Below are positions 6,346-6,386 of a stretch of 6,386 nucleotides of DNA, piece by piece. The DNA is taken from NCBI GenBank assembly GCA_937951695.1, contig CALFBL010000120.1, positions 1 to 6,386 on the forward strand, in the 5' to 3' direction. The position numbers and the translations under genes were made by a program. The notes under the pieces were generated by a model that saw only the letters and a program-made list of their open reading frames with translations, did no database searches and was not told the origin of the DNA. How positions within the stretch are numbered: position 1 is the first letter of the stretch; every line of letters begins with the position of its first letter. This DNA is from an uncultured Granulosicoccaceae bacterium (GTDB taxonomy: Bacteria; Pseudomonadota; Gammaproteobacteria; Granulosicoccales; Granulosicoccaceae).

Positions 6346-6386
6346 AATGATGCCTTCCCCAGACCGTACCATCCGAACTAGACTGG

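Noticed and set aside
6347..6386. Plus-strand ATG (M-M-P-S-P-D-R-T) open to the right edge, a possible divergent gene
   Set aside because: Only about 13 codons are visible, with a G-rich but imperfect ribosome site; it cannot be separated from chance without sequence to the right.
6299..6386. Minus-strand frame open from the right edge to a TAA, a possible 3' end of an upstream gene before the hairpin at 6279-6291
   Set aside because: Another minus frame is also open here and the 28 residues match nothing I recognise; the position before a terminator-like hairpin is suggestive but insufficient.

Overview
The window looks like a chromosomal segment of a Gram-negative bacterium, most likely an aquatic gammaproteobacterium of moderate G+C. 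The grounds are an outer-membrane beta-barrel protein, a lipoprotein with an outer-membrane-type lipobox, a DUF1223 periplasmic protein, a class I photolyase of proteobacterial type, and a MoxR/DUF58 pair without extra membrane segments. The taxonomic placement is inference. All six complete genes, and a seventh that begins at the left edge, lie on the minus strand, so the window reads from right to left. No RNA gene, CRISPR array, insertion sequence or gene-free gap over 300 bases was seen.

In transcription order: (1) 6233-4776, a deoxyribodipyrimidine photolyase that starts at TTG behind a strong Shine-Dalgarno. The roughly 150 bases upstream hold a 23-bp near-perfect palindrome and a small terminator-like hairpin. 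(2) 4707-3949, a secreted DUF1223 thioredoxin-fold protein with a CxxC motif, preceded by a weak ECF/sigma-E-like promoter candidate. (3) 3836-3312, a small outer-membrane beta-barrel protein. (4) 3318-2008, a lipoprotein built of bacterial Ig-like (Big_2-type) domains whose start overlaps the stop of the barrel gene. (5) 1990-941, a MoxR-family AAA+ ATPase. (6) 938-18, a DUF58 protein with a VWA-like metal site. (7) 15-1, the first five codons of another gene, with a good ribosome binding site overlapping the DUF58 stop.

Two functional groups can be seen. Genes 5-7 are the start of the widespread MoxR-DUF58-(DUF4381)-VWA operon, an AAA+/VWA chaperone-like system; the identity of gene 7 is inferred from that usual order. 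Genes 3-4 are an apparently translationally coupled envelope pair, a barrel plus a surface or periplasmic lipoprotein, which I do not recognise as a named system. This pair runs directly into the MoxR operon with a 17-nt gap. Whether the pair and the MoxR system work together is the most interesting open question here. The photolyase (light-dependent DNA repair) and the DUF1223 protein seem to be ordinary neighbours.

Several start sites are non-ATG (photolyase TTG, barrel GTG, DUF58 GTG), and start choices were made from Shine-Dalgarno position and in-frame stops.
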